From Parcubacteria group bacterium M10-OD1-1 (GTDB lineage: Bacteria; Patescibacteria; Paceibacteria; Moranbacterales; UBA2206), in the NCBI GenBank assembly GCA_003056145.1, contig LSNL01000006.1, positions 107,167-171,166 of the forward strand: a DNA stretch of 64,000 nt. The letters are read 5' to 3'. Shown one piece after another: positions 22,635 through 31,463 of this stretch (the stretch's first letter is position 1; each line of letters begins with the position of its first letter). The translations under genes and the position numbers were made by a program. The notes beneath the pieces were generated by a model. The model did no database searches, was not told where the DNA came from, and saw only the letters and a program-made list of their open reading frames with translations.

Positions 22635-24713
22635 TCAACTATTTAATGAGATTAATTGAACAAATTCTTCTTCTTTAATAATTTTAATTCCTCTCTCTTG
22701 AGCTTTTTTATATTTAGAACCTGGATTTTTTCCCACAAGGACATAATTAGTTTTTTGACTTACTGAAGAAGCAATCCTACCTCCTGCTTTTCTAATAATA
22801 TCCTTAACTTTATTTCTTGTAAAGTTTTTTAACTCACCAGTCAAAACAAAAATTTGACCTTGGAATTGCTGACTGACTTTTTCTTGTTTAGAAAAAACCA
22901 GCTCTATTCCCATTTCTTGCATTTTCTTTAACCCGGTAAGATTTTCTGGATCATTAAACCATTCTTCTAAACTTTTCGCCGATCTATCTCCAATTCCCTT
23001 GATTGCTTGCCATTGCACCTGAGAAATCTTTGGGAAAGAATTGATGATTTCTTCTAATTTATTAATTTTTTTCTTGGTTATTAATTTTAAATTATCCACT
23101 ATTAAAACAGCAGTTTCTTCTCCCACATAACGAATACCCAGAGAAAATAAAAAATTTCCTAAGGTTATTTTTTTACTTTTTTCAATAGCTATTATTAAAT
23201 TATCAGCTGATTTTTCTGCAAATCTTTCCAAAATAGTTAAGTCACCTTTTTTTAATTCAAAAATTTCAGCACTATTGGCAATTAAACCCTCACTGATTAA
23301 TTGCTCTATAATTTTTTCTCCCATCCCTTCAATATCAAACCCTTTTTTAGAAACAAAATGAATGATTTTTTCTATTTCTACCGCAAAACATTTAACATTT
23401 TGGCAATAAGTAGCTACTTCCCCTCTTTTTCTAGCTACTGCTCCTCCGCAAATTGGACAAACCTTTGGTAAAGAAAATTTTTTTTCTTGACCACTTCTCA
23501 AATTTTTAATAACTTCTACTACCTCAGGAATAATATCTCCTGCTTTCTGGATAACGATTGTATCGCCTATTCTTAAATCTAACCTTTTTATTTCGTCTTC
23601 ATTATGGAGAGTTGCCCGACTAACTATTGAACCAGCTACTAAAACTGGACGAAGATGAGCAATGGGAGTAAGTACTCCAGTTCTTCCAACTTGAATTTTT
23701 ATGTCCTCTACTACAGTAGTAGTTTTTTCCGCTGGAAATTTATAAGCGATTCCCCAACGAGGAGACTTACCGGTATAACCCAAGTACTTCTGAATGAGTA
23801 CTGAATTAATTTTTATTACTACTCCATCAATACCATAATTTTTTTTATCTTTTAATTTAACCCATTTTTGATAATACTTTTCAATTTCAACTATGTGCTG
23901 ACAGAGTTTATGCTCTGAATTAACTTGAAAACCTAATTGATGCAAAAAATCCAATTCATCTATCTGAGTTTGAATTTTCTTTAGATCTATTTGCTTGTTT
24001 TCTTTTAAATAATCAACATCATAAATAAAACTATCTAATTTTCTATTAGCCACTATTTTAGAATCTAATTGCCTAATTGAACCAGCCGCTGCATTTCGTG
24101 AGTTTGCAAAAAGAGGTTGATTATTCTTACTTCTAATTTTATTGATTATATTTAATTCTTTTTTGCCTAAAAAACATTCTCCGACAAAAATACCAGTAAT
24201 ATTTTGTTTAAGTTTTAAAGGTATACTCTGAATAGTTTTTAAATTGCTAGTCACATCTTCTCCAATAATTCCGTTTCCCCTAGTCGCTCCTTGAATAAAA
24301 ATTCCGTCTTCATAAGTTAAAATTATTTTCAATCCATCAATTTTAACTTCGCAAACATATTCAATTTTCTCATTTTGAAGCTCAGAAATTTTTTCTATCA
24401 TCCTTTTAATTTTCTCTTCCCACTTTTGCAAACCATTAAAATCAAAAACATCGTTAAATGACCATTGCCTAACTTGATGAGTGACTTTCTTGAATTTAGC
24501 TAGTGGCTTTCCCCCAATTCTTTGAGTGGGCGAATCTAAAGATTTCAATTCAGGAAATTTTTCTTCTAGCCCTCGTAATTCATCCATTAAAGGATCATAA
24601 ATCTCATCTGTTGCATCTGGCTTATCTAAAACGTGGTATTCAAAACGTCGCTTATCAATTTCTATCGCCAACTTTTGCATTCTTTTTTTAATAGCTTTTT
24701 TTGATAATATCAT
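22635..24713 (-). CDS. ligA: NAD-dependent DNA ligase
   Basis: The product has 692 residues with the full LigA order: domain Ia with YHVLDKPDATDEIYD, the adenylation domain with the KIDG motif (Lys124 is the AMP acceptor), OB fold with GRTGVLTPIAHL, a four-cysteine zinc finger (CPICGG..CQNVKC, about 428-450), helix-hairpin-helix repeats, and a C-terminal BRCT domain (FVLTGELKNF..NYVLVGKNPGSK). It seals nicks in replication and repair. The ATG at 24713 lies only 6 bases after an extended -10, so the mRNA would be almost leaderless. Confidence 0.96.
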   Translation of the reverse strand: MILSKKAIKKRMQKLAIEIDKRRFEYHVLDKPDATDEIYDPLMDELRGLEEKFPELKSLDSPTQRIGGKPLAKFKKVTHQVRQWSFNDVFDFNGLQKWEEKIKRMIEKISELQNEKIEYVCEVKIDGLKIILTYEDGIFIQGATRGNGIIGEDVTSNLKTIQSIPLKLKQNITGIFVGECFLGKKELNIINKIRSKNNQPLFANSRNAAAGSIRQLDSKIVANRKLDSFIYDVDYLKENKQIDLKKIQTQIDELDFLHQLGFQVNSEHKLCQHIVEIEKYYQKWVKLKDKKNYGIDGVVIKINSVLIQKYLGYTGKSPRWGIAYKFPAEKTTTVVEDIKIQVGRTGVLTPIAHLRPVLVAGSIVSRATLHNEDEIKRLDLRIGDTIVIQKAGDIIPEVVEVIKNLRSGQEKKFSLPKVCPICGGAVARKRGEVATYCQNVKCFAVEIEKIIHFVSKKGFDIEGMGEKIIEQLISEGLIANSAEIFELKKGDLTILERFAEKSADNLIIAIEKSKKITLGNFLFSLGIRYVGEETAVLIVDNLKLITKKKINKLEEIINSFPKISQVQWQAIKGIGDRSAKSLEEWFNDPENLTGLKKMQEMGIELVFSKQEKVSQQFQGQIFVLTGELKNFTRNKVKDIIRKAGGRIASSVSQKTNYVLVGKNPGSKYKKAQERGIKIIKEEEFVQLISLNS

Positions 24714-24719
24714 ATTTTT

Positions 24720-24728
24720 AGTATAGCA
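24720..24728 (-). promoter_or_regulatory. Extended -10 promoter element of ligA
   Basis: The minus strand has TGCTATACT, a TGn-extended -10, ending 6 bases before the ligA ATG. No good -35 was found. The geometry implies a leaderless or nearly leaderless transcript. Confidence 0.5.
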
Positions 24729-24810
24729 TACTAATTTTTTTTGATTCAGTTTTAAAAAGTATAGATGATTTATCTATCTAAAATTTGATTTAAAAATTAA
24801 ATAAAGTAAT

Positions 24811-25287
24811 TTAAGGAAAAACTACTGCTGCGTCTACTGATCTTCTCATTTTTCCCATCAATCCAATAGATTTTATCCTCTTGATAGAAGTAAGTTCATT
24901 CCCAGTAGTAGAAATTAACGGCAATCCATTGCAATCAATTTGGTTACCATCTATATCTAACAATTCTACTTGATAGTCAATTGTTTTAATTAAACCATTG
25001 CTTTGGCAGTCATTAAAATTAGCGAAAGTTCCTGAATTAATATTATAATAATTAGTAGAGATATCATACATCACTTTTTCCACCCCTGTATCAGCTGATT
25101 GAAATGCCTGGCTAGAAGTAACTGCATTTAAAGCAACTTTTTTATTCGTCAAAGAAACTGATAGCATTCCTAACGTAGTAATTAAAATCGCTGATAAAAT
25201 CAAAAGTGTTACTATCAACGCTGACGCTTGCAGTTTAACTGTTTGAAAATTTTTATTTTTTTTCTTAGCTAAATTATTTTTTTTCAT
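24811..25287 (-). CDS. PilX-like minor pilin
   Basis: The product has 158 residues. Basic N-terminus, then a hydrophobic helix (about 23-48: SALIVTLLILSAILITTLGM) followed by SQAFQSADTGVEKVMYDI, the hallmark of PilX/GspK-type pseudopilins (AF..AE.GvE). The globular part is small. It is the last gene of the minor-pilin group of T4P locus 1. Such proteins usually sit at the pilus tip and prime assembly; that role is inferred. Confidence 0.75.
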   Translation of the reverse strand: MKKNNLAKKKNKNFQTVKLQASALIVTLLILSAILITTLGMLSVSLTNKKVALNAVTSSQAFQSADTGVEKVMYDISTNYYNINSGTFANFNDCQSNGLIKTIDYQVELLDIDGNQIDCNGLPLISTTGNELTSIKRIKSIGLMGKMRRSVDAAVVFP

Positions 25288-25304
25288 TTTTAATAATTTA
25301 TTAT

Positions 25305-25862
25305 CTATTGAATTATGTCAAAATAGTCCCTAAAAGAAGCTGTTAACTGGAGATGATCAGTCCCATCTACTGTCATAATGACAGTCACCATCCCAATTTT
25401 ATCAGTAGCTATATCGGTTTTTATTACATTGAACTGTCCAGTAGTTTTTTTCATTATAGCAACATACGCACTATATGATACATCCGCTGGTTTACAAGAT
25501 ACACCACCAGAATTTAAATCATAATAAGGAGTAGCTGTCGCCATCTGTAGTTCTTGATTATTATTATCAAATTTATATTCAATACAAATCTGTTGTGAAG
25601 CATTAAACATATAAACTCCCGTTTGATCGCCAGCAATAATATAATCTAATTGATTACTCATTTTCATATTTTTAGCCATTAGTTCTAAAGAAGTAGTAGC
25701 TGATTCTAAATCTTGTTGTACTTTCTGAGATTTTTTTTCTACTAGAACTATACTAGAAAAAACTGAAATAGAAACTAACGTTATCAAAGAAAAAATGAAA
25801 ATAGCTATTACCATTTCTATTAAAGAGAACCCTGGATATATTTTTTGTTTTTTATTTTTCAT
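25305..25862 (-). CDS. PilW/GspJ-like prepilin
   Basis: The product has 185 residues with a class III signal YPGFSLIEMVIAIFIFSLIT: cleavage after Gly, Phe at +1, Glu at +5 and a long hydrophobic helix. Then follows a linker (LVEKKSQKVQQDLESATTSL) and a beta-rich globular part. Member of the minor-pilin cluster downstream of pilD. The next gene starts 17 bases after its stop. Confidence 0.8.
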   Translation of the reverse strand: MKNKKQKIYPGFSLIEMVIAIFIFSLITLVSISVFSSIVLVEKKSQKVQQDLESATTSLELMAKNMKMSNQLDYIIAGDQTGVYMFNASQQICIEYKFDNNNQELQMATATPYYDLNSGGVSCKPADVSYSAYVAIMKKTTGQFNVIKTDIATDKIGMVTVIMTVDGTDHLQLTASFRDYFDIIQ

Positions 25863-25895
25863 TGAAATAATTTAGCTAAAAATAATTTGTCTTTT

Positions 25896-26477
25896 TTAAT
25901 TAAGAACCCATTTCGTTAGAGTAACCTTTTCTAATACACACTGTTGACTGACTACGCAAGGGACTGGAAAAGTATTTCTTCCCCAAATAACTGCACTACT
26001 AATCTCTGCCTCATCAGCTGCAGTACTATCACTAGCCAAAGAGCCATCTATTTTTAAATATTTAATCTCAATTTTTCTTCTGAAACTGGTGTCCAGTCCA
26101 GAATTATAATTATATATTTTTGATCCACTGTCATATTTTAGTAAAAAACTACTGTTACTGCATGACACAGAGGATGGTGAAGCAACATCAATTCTGCAAT
26201 TTGTCTCGGAAGTACTAGGAAAAGGACTATCAAAAGTATGTGAAGAATCTTTATTGTTTTGTGCCCAATTATTATCTCTAATATTTCTAATTAATTCAAC
26301 TCCTTCTTGAGCTAAAAAGACTGCCTTAGTCTGTTTTCTATTCCCAAAAGTATTCTTAATATTTTTAGACATTAATTGTAAAACCGCCATCATCCCAACT
26401 AAAATGATGAAGGTTGCAATTACGCTTTCAATAAAAGAAAAACCCTGATACTTTTGATTTCTAATTTTTTTCTTCAT
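25896..26477 (-). CDS. PilV-like prepilin
   Basis: 193 residues from the ATG at 26477 (MKKKIRNQKYQGF); a TTG at 26495 would overlap the upstream gene by 4 bases. The prepilin signal YQGFSFIESVIATFIILVG has the cleavable Gly-Phe and Glu at +5. AVFLAQEGVELIRNIRDNNW after the helix is typical of PilV-type minor pilins. The C-terminal part contains several cysteines (NCRIDV, VPCVVSQQCVL) that may form disulfides outside the cell. Confidence 0.8.
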   Translation of the reverse strand: MKKKIRNQKYQGFSFIESVIATFIILVGMMAVLQLMSKNIKNTFGNRKQTKAVFLAQEGVELIRNIRDNNWAQNNKDSSHTFDSPFPSTSETNCRIDVASPSSVSCSNSSFLLKYDSGSKIYNYNSGLDTSFRRKIEIKYLKIDGSLASDSTAADEAEISSAVIWGRNTFPVPCVVSQQCVLEKVTLTKWVLN

Positions 26478-26491
26478 TTGAAAAATTTTGA

Positions 26492-27040
26492 TCAATTATT
26501 AGTTATGAGCCCGCCAGTGTTAATAGTTATTTTTTTTTCTTGAATACCATTTTTAAAATCTAAAATCAGAGAAGAAGCTATAGGGCTAAAAGTAACATCC
26601 GCATTAGGAATACCAAAGTATATTTTAGCATCACCTGGGATCGGACTATTTAAAACTACCGCTTTTTTTAAGTTATATTGTTCCATTAAGGTTTCTGAAA
26701 TTGTTGTATTACCGATTTGACATGCTCCAGCACCATTAACTGTGTCAGTATAATAAAATATTTCATATTGGGTAGTATTAATAAATTTAAAACCATATCC
26801 ACATAAAGTTCCAGAATAACCTCCATTTGGAATTATCCCCTGTAAAGAATAATTTTGAGCTTTTTTGATAACAGCTTTAACCTTTGATTGACTATTTTTC
26901 AAAGCTGAATTTTCTCTCAGAGAAGCTAGAATATTAAAAGATACGACCGCTAAAATAGAGATGATAGCAATAGACACCATCAATTCTAATAAGGTAAACC
27001 CTGAGCTAAAATTTATTTTTTTTAAAAAAATTCTATTCAT
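26492..27040 (-). CDS. GspH/FimT-like prepilin
   Basis: The product has 182 residues with the prepilin signal SSGFTLLELMVSIAIISILA and Glu at +5, followed by RENSALKNSQSKVKAVIKKA, the pattern of GspH/FimT minor pseudopilins. The rest is beta-rich and ends with a KNGIQEKKITINTGG strand. It starts 7 bases after the pilD stop, so it is cotranscribed with pilD and the other minor pilins. Confidence 0.8.
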   Translation of the reverse strand: MNRIFLKKINFSSGFTLLELMVSIAIISILAVVSFNILASLRENSALKNSQSKVKAVIKKAQNYSLQGIIPNGGYSGTLCGYGFKFINTTQYEIFYYTDTVNGAGACQIGNTTISETLMEQYNLKKAVVLNSPIPGDAKIYFGIPNADVTFSPIASSLILDFKNGIQEKKITINTGGLITNN

Positions 27041-27047
27041 TATCTCT

Positions 27048-27875
27048 TTAAATATTCCAAAAAAGCCTTATGTACCATTGAATTATTGGGGCATAAAAAA
27101 ACAATGTTATAAAAGTTCCTACAACTAGGAAAGGAGCAAAGGGAATCTGACTTTTCATTTCTTTCTTTTTTAAACTAAGCATCACTATTCCATAAATAGC
27201 TCCGATAAAAAAAGCCAAAAAAAGAGCTAACACTATTTTAGGAAAACCTAGTAATAATCCCAGAAAAATTACTAAATAAGCATCACCCATTCCCATCCAT
27301 TTTTCCTTAGAAAAAACTGATAGAGAAAAGAAGAAGAGAAAAGCCACTAAAGCCGCTAAAACACCTGAATAAATTTTCATATTCAATAAATTATTTGTTG
27401 TCATTCTTTGAATAATTACATTCTGACTTAAAGAAGCCCAATCAAAATACAATCCAAAAACTATAGCTATAAAAATTGCTACCCAAAGAACAATAGCTGG
27501 AATTTCCAAATATAACCAATCATAAACTAAAATTGTAATTAAAATACCGGTAGCAATAAAATAATAAAGGGTTAAGATCCAAGTAGAAAAATCATTAAAA
27601 TTAAAAAACTTATAACCGATAAAAGCGAAAATTAAACCAGTAAAAATTTCTACTATGGGATATTGCCAAGATATTTTTTCTCGACAATCACGACAACGAG
27701 ATTTTAACAAAAGAAAACTTAAAACTGGGATATTATCATACCAACGGATTTGATGCTGACAATGAGGACATTTAGAACGATCCCAAATAAGTTCCTCTGC
27801 ACTATGCACTCTATAAATTAAAACATTTACAAAGCTTCCGATAATTAAACCTAGGACTAAAAAAATAAATATCAT
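27048..27875 (-). CDS. pilD: Prepilin peptidase / N-methyltransferase
   Basis: The product has 275 residues and about eight membrane segments. The N-terminal part has IGSFVNVLIYRV and the zinc-binding loop CPHCQ..CRDCR (about 37-65) of the methyltransferase domain. The peptidase aspartates are in YDWLYLEIP and GMGDAYL (GxGD aspartyl protease). It cleaves the signal of the pilins and methylates the new N-terminal residue. It is the only prepilin peptidase in the window, so it probably serves both pilus loci. Confidence 0.93.
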   Translation of the reverse strand: MIFIFLVLGLIIGSFVNVLIYRVHSAEELIWDRSKCPHCQHQIRWYDNIPVLSFLLLKSRCRDCREKISWQYPIVEIFTGLIFAFIGYKFFNFNDFSTWILTLYYFIATGILITILVYDWLYLEIPAIVLWVAIFIAIVFGLYFDWASLSQNVIIQRMTTNNLLNMKIYSGVLAALVAFLFFFSLSVFSKEKWMGMGDAYLVIFLGLLLGFPKIVLALFLAFFIGAIYGIVMLSLKKKEMKSQIPFAPFLVVGTFITLFFYAPIIQWYIRLFWNI

Positions 27876-27933
27876 ACGGTTAGATTTTTCTAATTAATTT
27901 AGTTACAAAAAATGACATTAAAAACTTTATCTG

Positions 27934-27957
27934 CCTGCGGTCATAAAAGACCGCAGG
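27934..27957. terminator. Strong GC-rich hairpin downstream of the major pilin gene
   Basis: A perfect 9-bp stem CCTGCGGTC/GACCGCAGG with a 6-base loop lies between the pilin stop (28067) and pilD. On the minus strand it is not followed by a clean T-run, so it may act as an mRNA 3'-end stabiliser or partial terminator that makes pilin mRNA more abundant than pilD mRNA. Confidence 0.5.
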
Positions 27958-28066
27958 TAAAAAAATTTTCAACTTAGCTAAATCAAATAAATTTCTATTA
28001 TGATTTTAGCTAAATATTTTTGAAAACTTATTCGTCTTGTACAGCTAAGTAATATTCAACCTCAGA

Positions 28067-28507
28067 CTACATTGTACATCCAACAGGAGGAGTCATACCA
28101 CTTGTTGTAATTGTCCAAGCATTATTACAATTAGTGCCCGAAAAAGTGTTAGCTGCTGGAGTTACTGTTATAGCAGGACTGTTATTAACACAAGAAGCTA
28201 CTGAAGCAGCCCAGGTTACTCCAGGAATCTTTAATTGAGTTGCAGTAGGTAATAAAACGCCTACGGCAGCTGAACAAAGATCTCCTCCACCAGCAGCTGG
28301 ATTAGCTACTAAACTATGACTAGCATCATCACAACACATAGTAATAGCTGGAGCAACAGAAGCTATAGTAGATTTAAAAGAAGCGACTCTAGCCTTTTCT
28401 CTTGCGCTATTTAAACTAACCAAGACAATGGAAGCCAAAATACCAATGATTGCAATAACAATCAAAAGTTCAATCAATGTAAAACCTTGCTTATTTTCTT
28501 TTTTCAT
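28067..28507 (-). CDS. Type IV major pilin
   Basis: The product has 146 residues with a canonical class III signal: MKKENKQGFTLIELLIVIAI, cleavage after Gly8, Glu at +5, then IIGILASIVLVSLNSAREKA. The globular part is rich in Ala/Ser/Thr and has at least six cysteines (MCCDD, DLCS, ASCVNN, TNCNN, VGCTM), probably in disulfides. A full Shine-Dalgarno site (GGAGGTG, 28513-28519) and a -10 element TATAAT (28537-28542) indicate high expression. It is transcribed separately from pilC, and a GC-rich hairpin follows it. Most likely the main fibre subunit of locus 1. Confidence 0.9.
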   Translation of the reverse strand: MKKENKQGFTLIELLIVIAIIGILASIVLVSLNSAREKARVASFKSTIASVAPAITMCCDDASHSLVANPAAGGGDLCSAAVGVLLPTATQLKIPGVTWAASVASCVNNSPAITVTPAANTFSGTNCNNAWTITTSGMTPPVGCTM

Positions 28508-28536
28508 ATTTTCACCTCCATTTCTATTTTTTATTT

Positions 28537-28542
28537 ATTATA
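28537..28542 (-). promoter_or_regulatory. Putative -10 element of the major pilin gene
   Basis: TATAAT on the minus strand, 30 bases before the ATG. No convincing -35 hexamer at 16-18 bases. The position fits a short leader that carries the strong Shine-Dalgarno site. Confidence 0.45.
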
Positions 28543-28607
28543 CTTTCTATTAAAATCAATCATTTATCTAAATTTATTGAAAACTATCTATTACCCAACC
28601 ATATTTT

Positions 28608-29819
28608 TTATTTTATCTGTCCAGCAATATTATAGATTGGCATTAAAATTGAAAAAGCAATAAAACCAACCGAAACTCCAATTACCACCATTAATACTGG
28701 TTCCAGCAAAGAAGCTAAATTTCTAGCCATAATCTCTGTTTCTTGATCATAGAACTTCGCAATATGCTTAAGGACTGAATCAATCTGCCCCGATTCTTCT
28801 CCAATAGCTATCATTCTAGAAACCATTGGAGGAATAATCTCTTCTCGCTGAAAAATAATACTCATATTCCCACCTTTTTTAATTTCTTTGCTTGCCTTTA
28901 ATAAAATATCTTTATAAACATCGTTGTCTACTAAATCACCTACTATAGCTAACGCTCTAATAATTGGAATTCCTCCTTCCAAAAGAACCGCTAGATTTTC
29001 TGCTAATCTGGTAATATAGACATACCGATAAATAACTCCAACTATCGGTATTTTAATTTTAATATGATCCCACTCTCTTTTTCCATCTTTGGTTTTTAAA
29101 TAGTACAAAATTAAACCGACAAAACCGATGATAAAAATTCCGACTATCCACCAATATTTAGACATAAAATCTCCTAGATTAATCACCAATTGAGTATACC
29201 AAGGAACATTAGCTGATAATTCTTTAATAATTAAAGTTAGCTTAGGAATAATAAAAGAGACTAAAAGAAAACCAATAATAAAGAAAACAATCATAACAAT
29301 CATCGGGTAAATCAAAGCTGATTTAATCCGACTACTTAGCTCATAATTTCTTTCTAAATTTTTTGTTATATAATCAATAGATTTTTTTAAATTACCTGAA
29401 GCCTCACCCGCTCTCAAAATATAGACTGAGAAATTAGAGAAAATGTCTTGATGTTTTTCCGTAGCTGAAGAAAAAGACATTCCATCCTCTATTTCAGTTA
29501 CTATTTCTTTAATTACATTGGCAAAATAAACATTAGCTGTTTGCTCTTGAATAGTTTTTAGAGAAAAAACAATTGGCACTCTTGCCTCAATCAAAATAGA
29601 TAATTGTCGGAAGAAAACAACTAGTTCTTTATTGCTAACTTTATCAAAATATTTAGAAATATTTTTTGCAATATCCGCATCTTCTTTTTGGGATTTTAAG
29701 CTGGTAACAACTAAATTATTTTTTTGTAAAATAGAAACTGCTATCTCCTTAGAAGAAGCGTCTATCGTTCCTTTTTTGTATTCTCCTGTTTGAGATTTAG
29801 CTTCAAAGTTAAATTTCAT
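28608..29819 (-). CDS. pilC: Type IV pilus inner-membrane platform protein PilC (locus 1)
   Basis: The product has 403 residues, normal for PilC/GspF. Two GspF repeats are seen: FFRQLSILIEARVPIVFSLK at about residue 70 and RLAENLAVLLEGGIPIIRAL at about 265, each followed by helices. Membrane segments lie near 170-190, 220-240 and 375-395, ending LEPVLMVVIGVSVGFIAFSI. PilC sits in the membrane and transmits motion of the ATPases PilB and PilT to the pilus base. It is downstream of pilT, with about 100 bases between. Confidence 0.93.
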   Translation of the reverse strand: MKFNFEAKSQTGEYKKGTIDASSKEIAVSILQKNNLVVTSLKSQKEDADIAKNISKYFDKVSNKELVVFFRQLSILIEARVPIVFSLKTIQEQTANVYFANVIKEIVTEIEDGMSFSSATEKHQDIFSNFSVYILRAGEASGNLKKSIDYITKNLERNYELSSRIKSALIYPMIVMIVFFIIGFLLVSFIIPKLTLIIKELSANVPWYTQLVINLGDFMSKYWWIVGIFIIGFVGLILYYLKTKDGKREWDHIKIKIPIVGVIYRYVYITRLAENLAVLLEGGIPIIRALAIVGDLVDNDVYKDILLKASKEIKKGGNMSIIFQREEIIPPMVSRMIAIGEESGQIDSVLKHIAKFYDQETEIMARNLASLLEPVLMVVIGVSVGFIAFSILMPIYNIAGQIK

Positions 29820-29921
29820 ATTTTATATTTTTGTATCTTTTATGAATAGCAAAGTTATCTTTCTTACTCTTTTATATTAGCATAAAATAATCACTGCAAC
29901 AAACATTTTAACTATTTACAC

Positions 29922-30992
29922 TTAATATTTTAACAATGATTCAAAATTTTTAGGATCTTTAGCGTATCTAATAGCTGAGTCAATAGAAACGACCCCTTGT
30001 TTAACTAAATTAGCCAAAGATCTATCCATTGTAATCATTCCTTCATCTGAACTAGTTTCTATAACATTATCAATCTGATGTAGTTTATTTTCTCTAATAA
30101 GATTTTCCACTGCGTGATTTTTAACCATTATTTCCACAGCTGGAATTCTCCCTCCATCCACTTTAGTCACCAGTCTTTGTGAAATAACAGCCACTAAAAC
30201 ATTAGCTAGCTGAGATCTGATTTGATTTTGTTGATGGGCAGGAAAAACATCAATAATTCTATCTATAGTTTGCGGTGCATCATTAGTATGTAAGGTAGCA
30301 AAAATTAAATGTCCTGTCTCTGCTGCTGTAAGAGCAATACTGATAGTATCTAAATCTCTCATTTCCCCAACTAAAACTACATTAGCATCTTCTCGAAAAA
30401 CAGCCTTAAGAGCTAGTTGAAAAGATTTAGAATCTTGATAAATCTCTCTTTGATTAATAATACACTTATCTTGTTCATAAATATATTCAATCGGATCTTC
30501 AACAGTAATAATATGCCGTTCTTGATTTTTATTTATTTCGTTAATTAGTGTCGCTAGAGTAGTGGATTTCCCTTGTCCGACTGGACCTACAACCAAGACT
30601 AATCCTTGAGTCATTTTAGTAAAATCATAAAGTGTCTCCGGAATATTTAATTCTCTTAAATTTTTTATTTCACTAGGAATTAACCTAAACGCCACACTAA
30701 TATAGCCTTGCTGAAAAAAAACATTTACTCTAAATCTGGCTTTATTTTCAAAATTATACGAAAAATCCGCTTGCCCTTCCTCTAAAAGAATCTTTTTCTT
30801 TTCTTCATTGATAATTGCATCACACATTCCTTGAGTAGCCTCAGGAGTCAATAATTCTCCTTGTGTAATAGGAAGTAATCTTCCATCTATTCTTAAAGTT
30901 GGATACCTTCCTACTGTTAGATGAAGATCAGAAGCTTTCTCTTGAGCAGTTAATCGCAATAAACTTTTTATTTTTTGTTCCGAATGAGGCAT
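29922..30992 (-). CDS. pilT: Pilus retraction ATPase PilT
   Basis: 356 residues, typical for PilT. The N-terminal domain contains KASDLHLTVGRYPTLRIDG. The Walker A box is GPVGQGKSTTLATL (usually GPTGSGKST; the variant keeps the Lys-Ser). An Asp box ITVEDPIEYIY, Walker B VVLVGEMRDLDTI and His box ALTAAETGHLIFATLHTNDA follow. The C-terminal AVENLIRENKLHQI matches the AIRNLIRE motif needed for retraction, so this is PilT rather than PilB. It is the only PilT-type ATPase in the window. No PilU is present. Confidence 0.94.
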   Translation of the reverse strand: MPHSEQKIKSLLRLTAQEKASDLHLTVGRYPTLRIDGRLLPITQGELLTPEATQGMCDAIINEEKKKILLEEGQADFSYNFENKARFRVNVFFQQGYISVAFRLIPSEIKNLRELNIPETLYDFTKMTQGLVLVVGPVGQGKSTTLATLINEINKNQERHIITVEDPIEYIYEQDKCIINQREIYQDSKSFQLALKAVFREDANVVLVGEMRDLDTISIALTAAETGHLIFATLHTNDAPQTIDRIIDVFPAHQQNQIRSQLANVLVAVISQRLVTKVDGGRIPAVEIMVKNHAVENLIRENKLHQIDNVIETSSDEGMITMDRSLANLVKQGVVSIDSAIRYAKDPKNFESLLKY

Positions 30993-31043
30993 ATTCTTAT
31001 TTTTTGAAAAATTATAGTCAATTATTTACTTTTTACCTACCTT

Positions 31044-31445
31044 TTAAATTAAAAACTTTTTAATTTTTTCCATTACTTCAGATGGAGTAAACTGAGACTT
31101 TATTAAATAATCTTGCGCTCCCGCTTTAAACCCAGCCTTAATATTCTCTTTCTGGCTTAGATTAGTTAATAAAACTATTGGAATTTTTTTTAGATAATCT
31201 TTTTCTCTAATTTTTTTTAATATTGTCATTCCATCTGCATAGGGCATCACTAAATCTAAAAGAATTATGTCAGGATTAATCTTTCCTTCTTCTATTTTTT
31301 CAATAGCTATCCGACCATTATCCGCAATAATTAAATTATAACCTTCTTCTCCAAATTTAGTTTTATAGATATCTAAAACATAAAAGTCATCTTCAATTAT
31401 CATTATGGTTTTTCTTTGGTTCTGTTTTTCTTTGTTAGCATCCAC
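31044..31445 (-). CDS. Stand-alone response regulator receiver (CheY-like), T4P locus 1
   Basis: The product has 133 residues, a single receiver domain: acidic pair IIEDDF, phospho-acceptor Asp in PDIILLDLVMP, Thr in VLLTNLS and Lys in YLIKSQF. No output domain. It lies 18 bases after pilB and 51 bases before pilT. Stand-alone receivers in T4P loci can tune ATPase activity or direction of twitching, as PilG/PilH do; here the role is inferred from place only. No histidine kinase is in the window. Confidence 0.88.
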   Translation of the reverse strand: MDANKEKQNQRKTIMIIEDDFYVLDIYKTKFGEEGYNLIIADNGRIAIEKIEEGKINPDIILLDLVMPYADGMTILKKIREKDYLKKIPIVLLTNLSQKENIKAGFKAGAQDYLIKSQFTPSEVMEKIKKFLI

Positions 31446-31463
31446 TTATTTAAATTTATCCAA

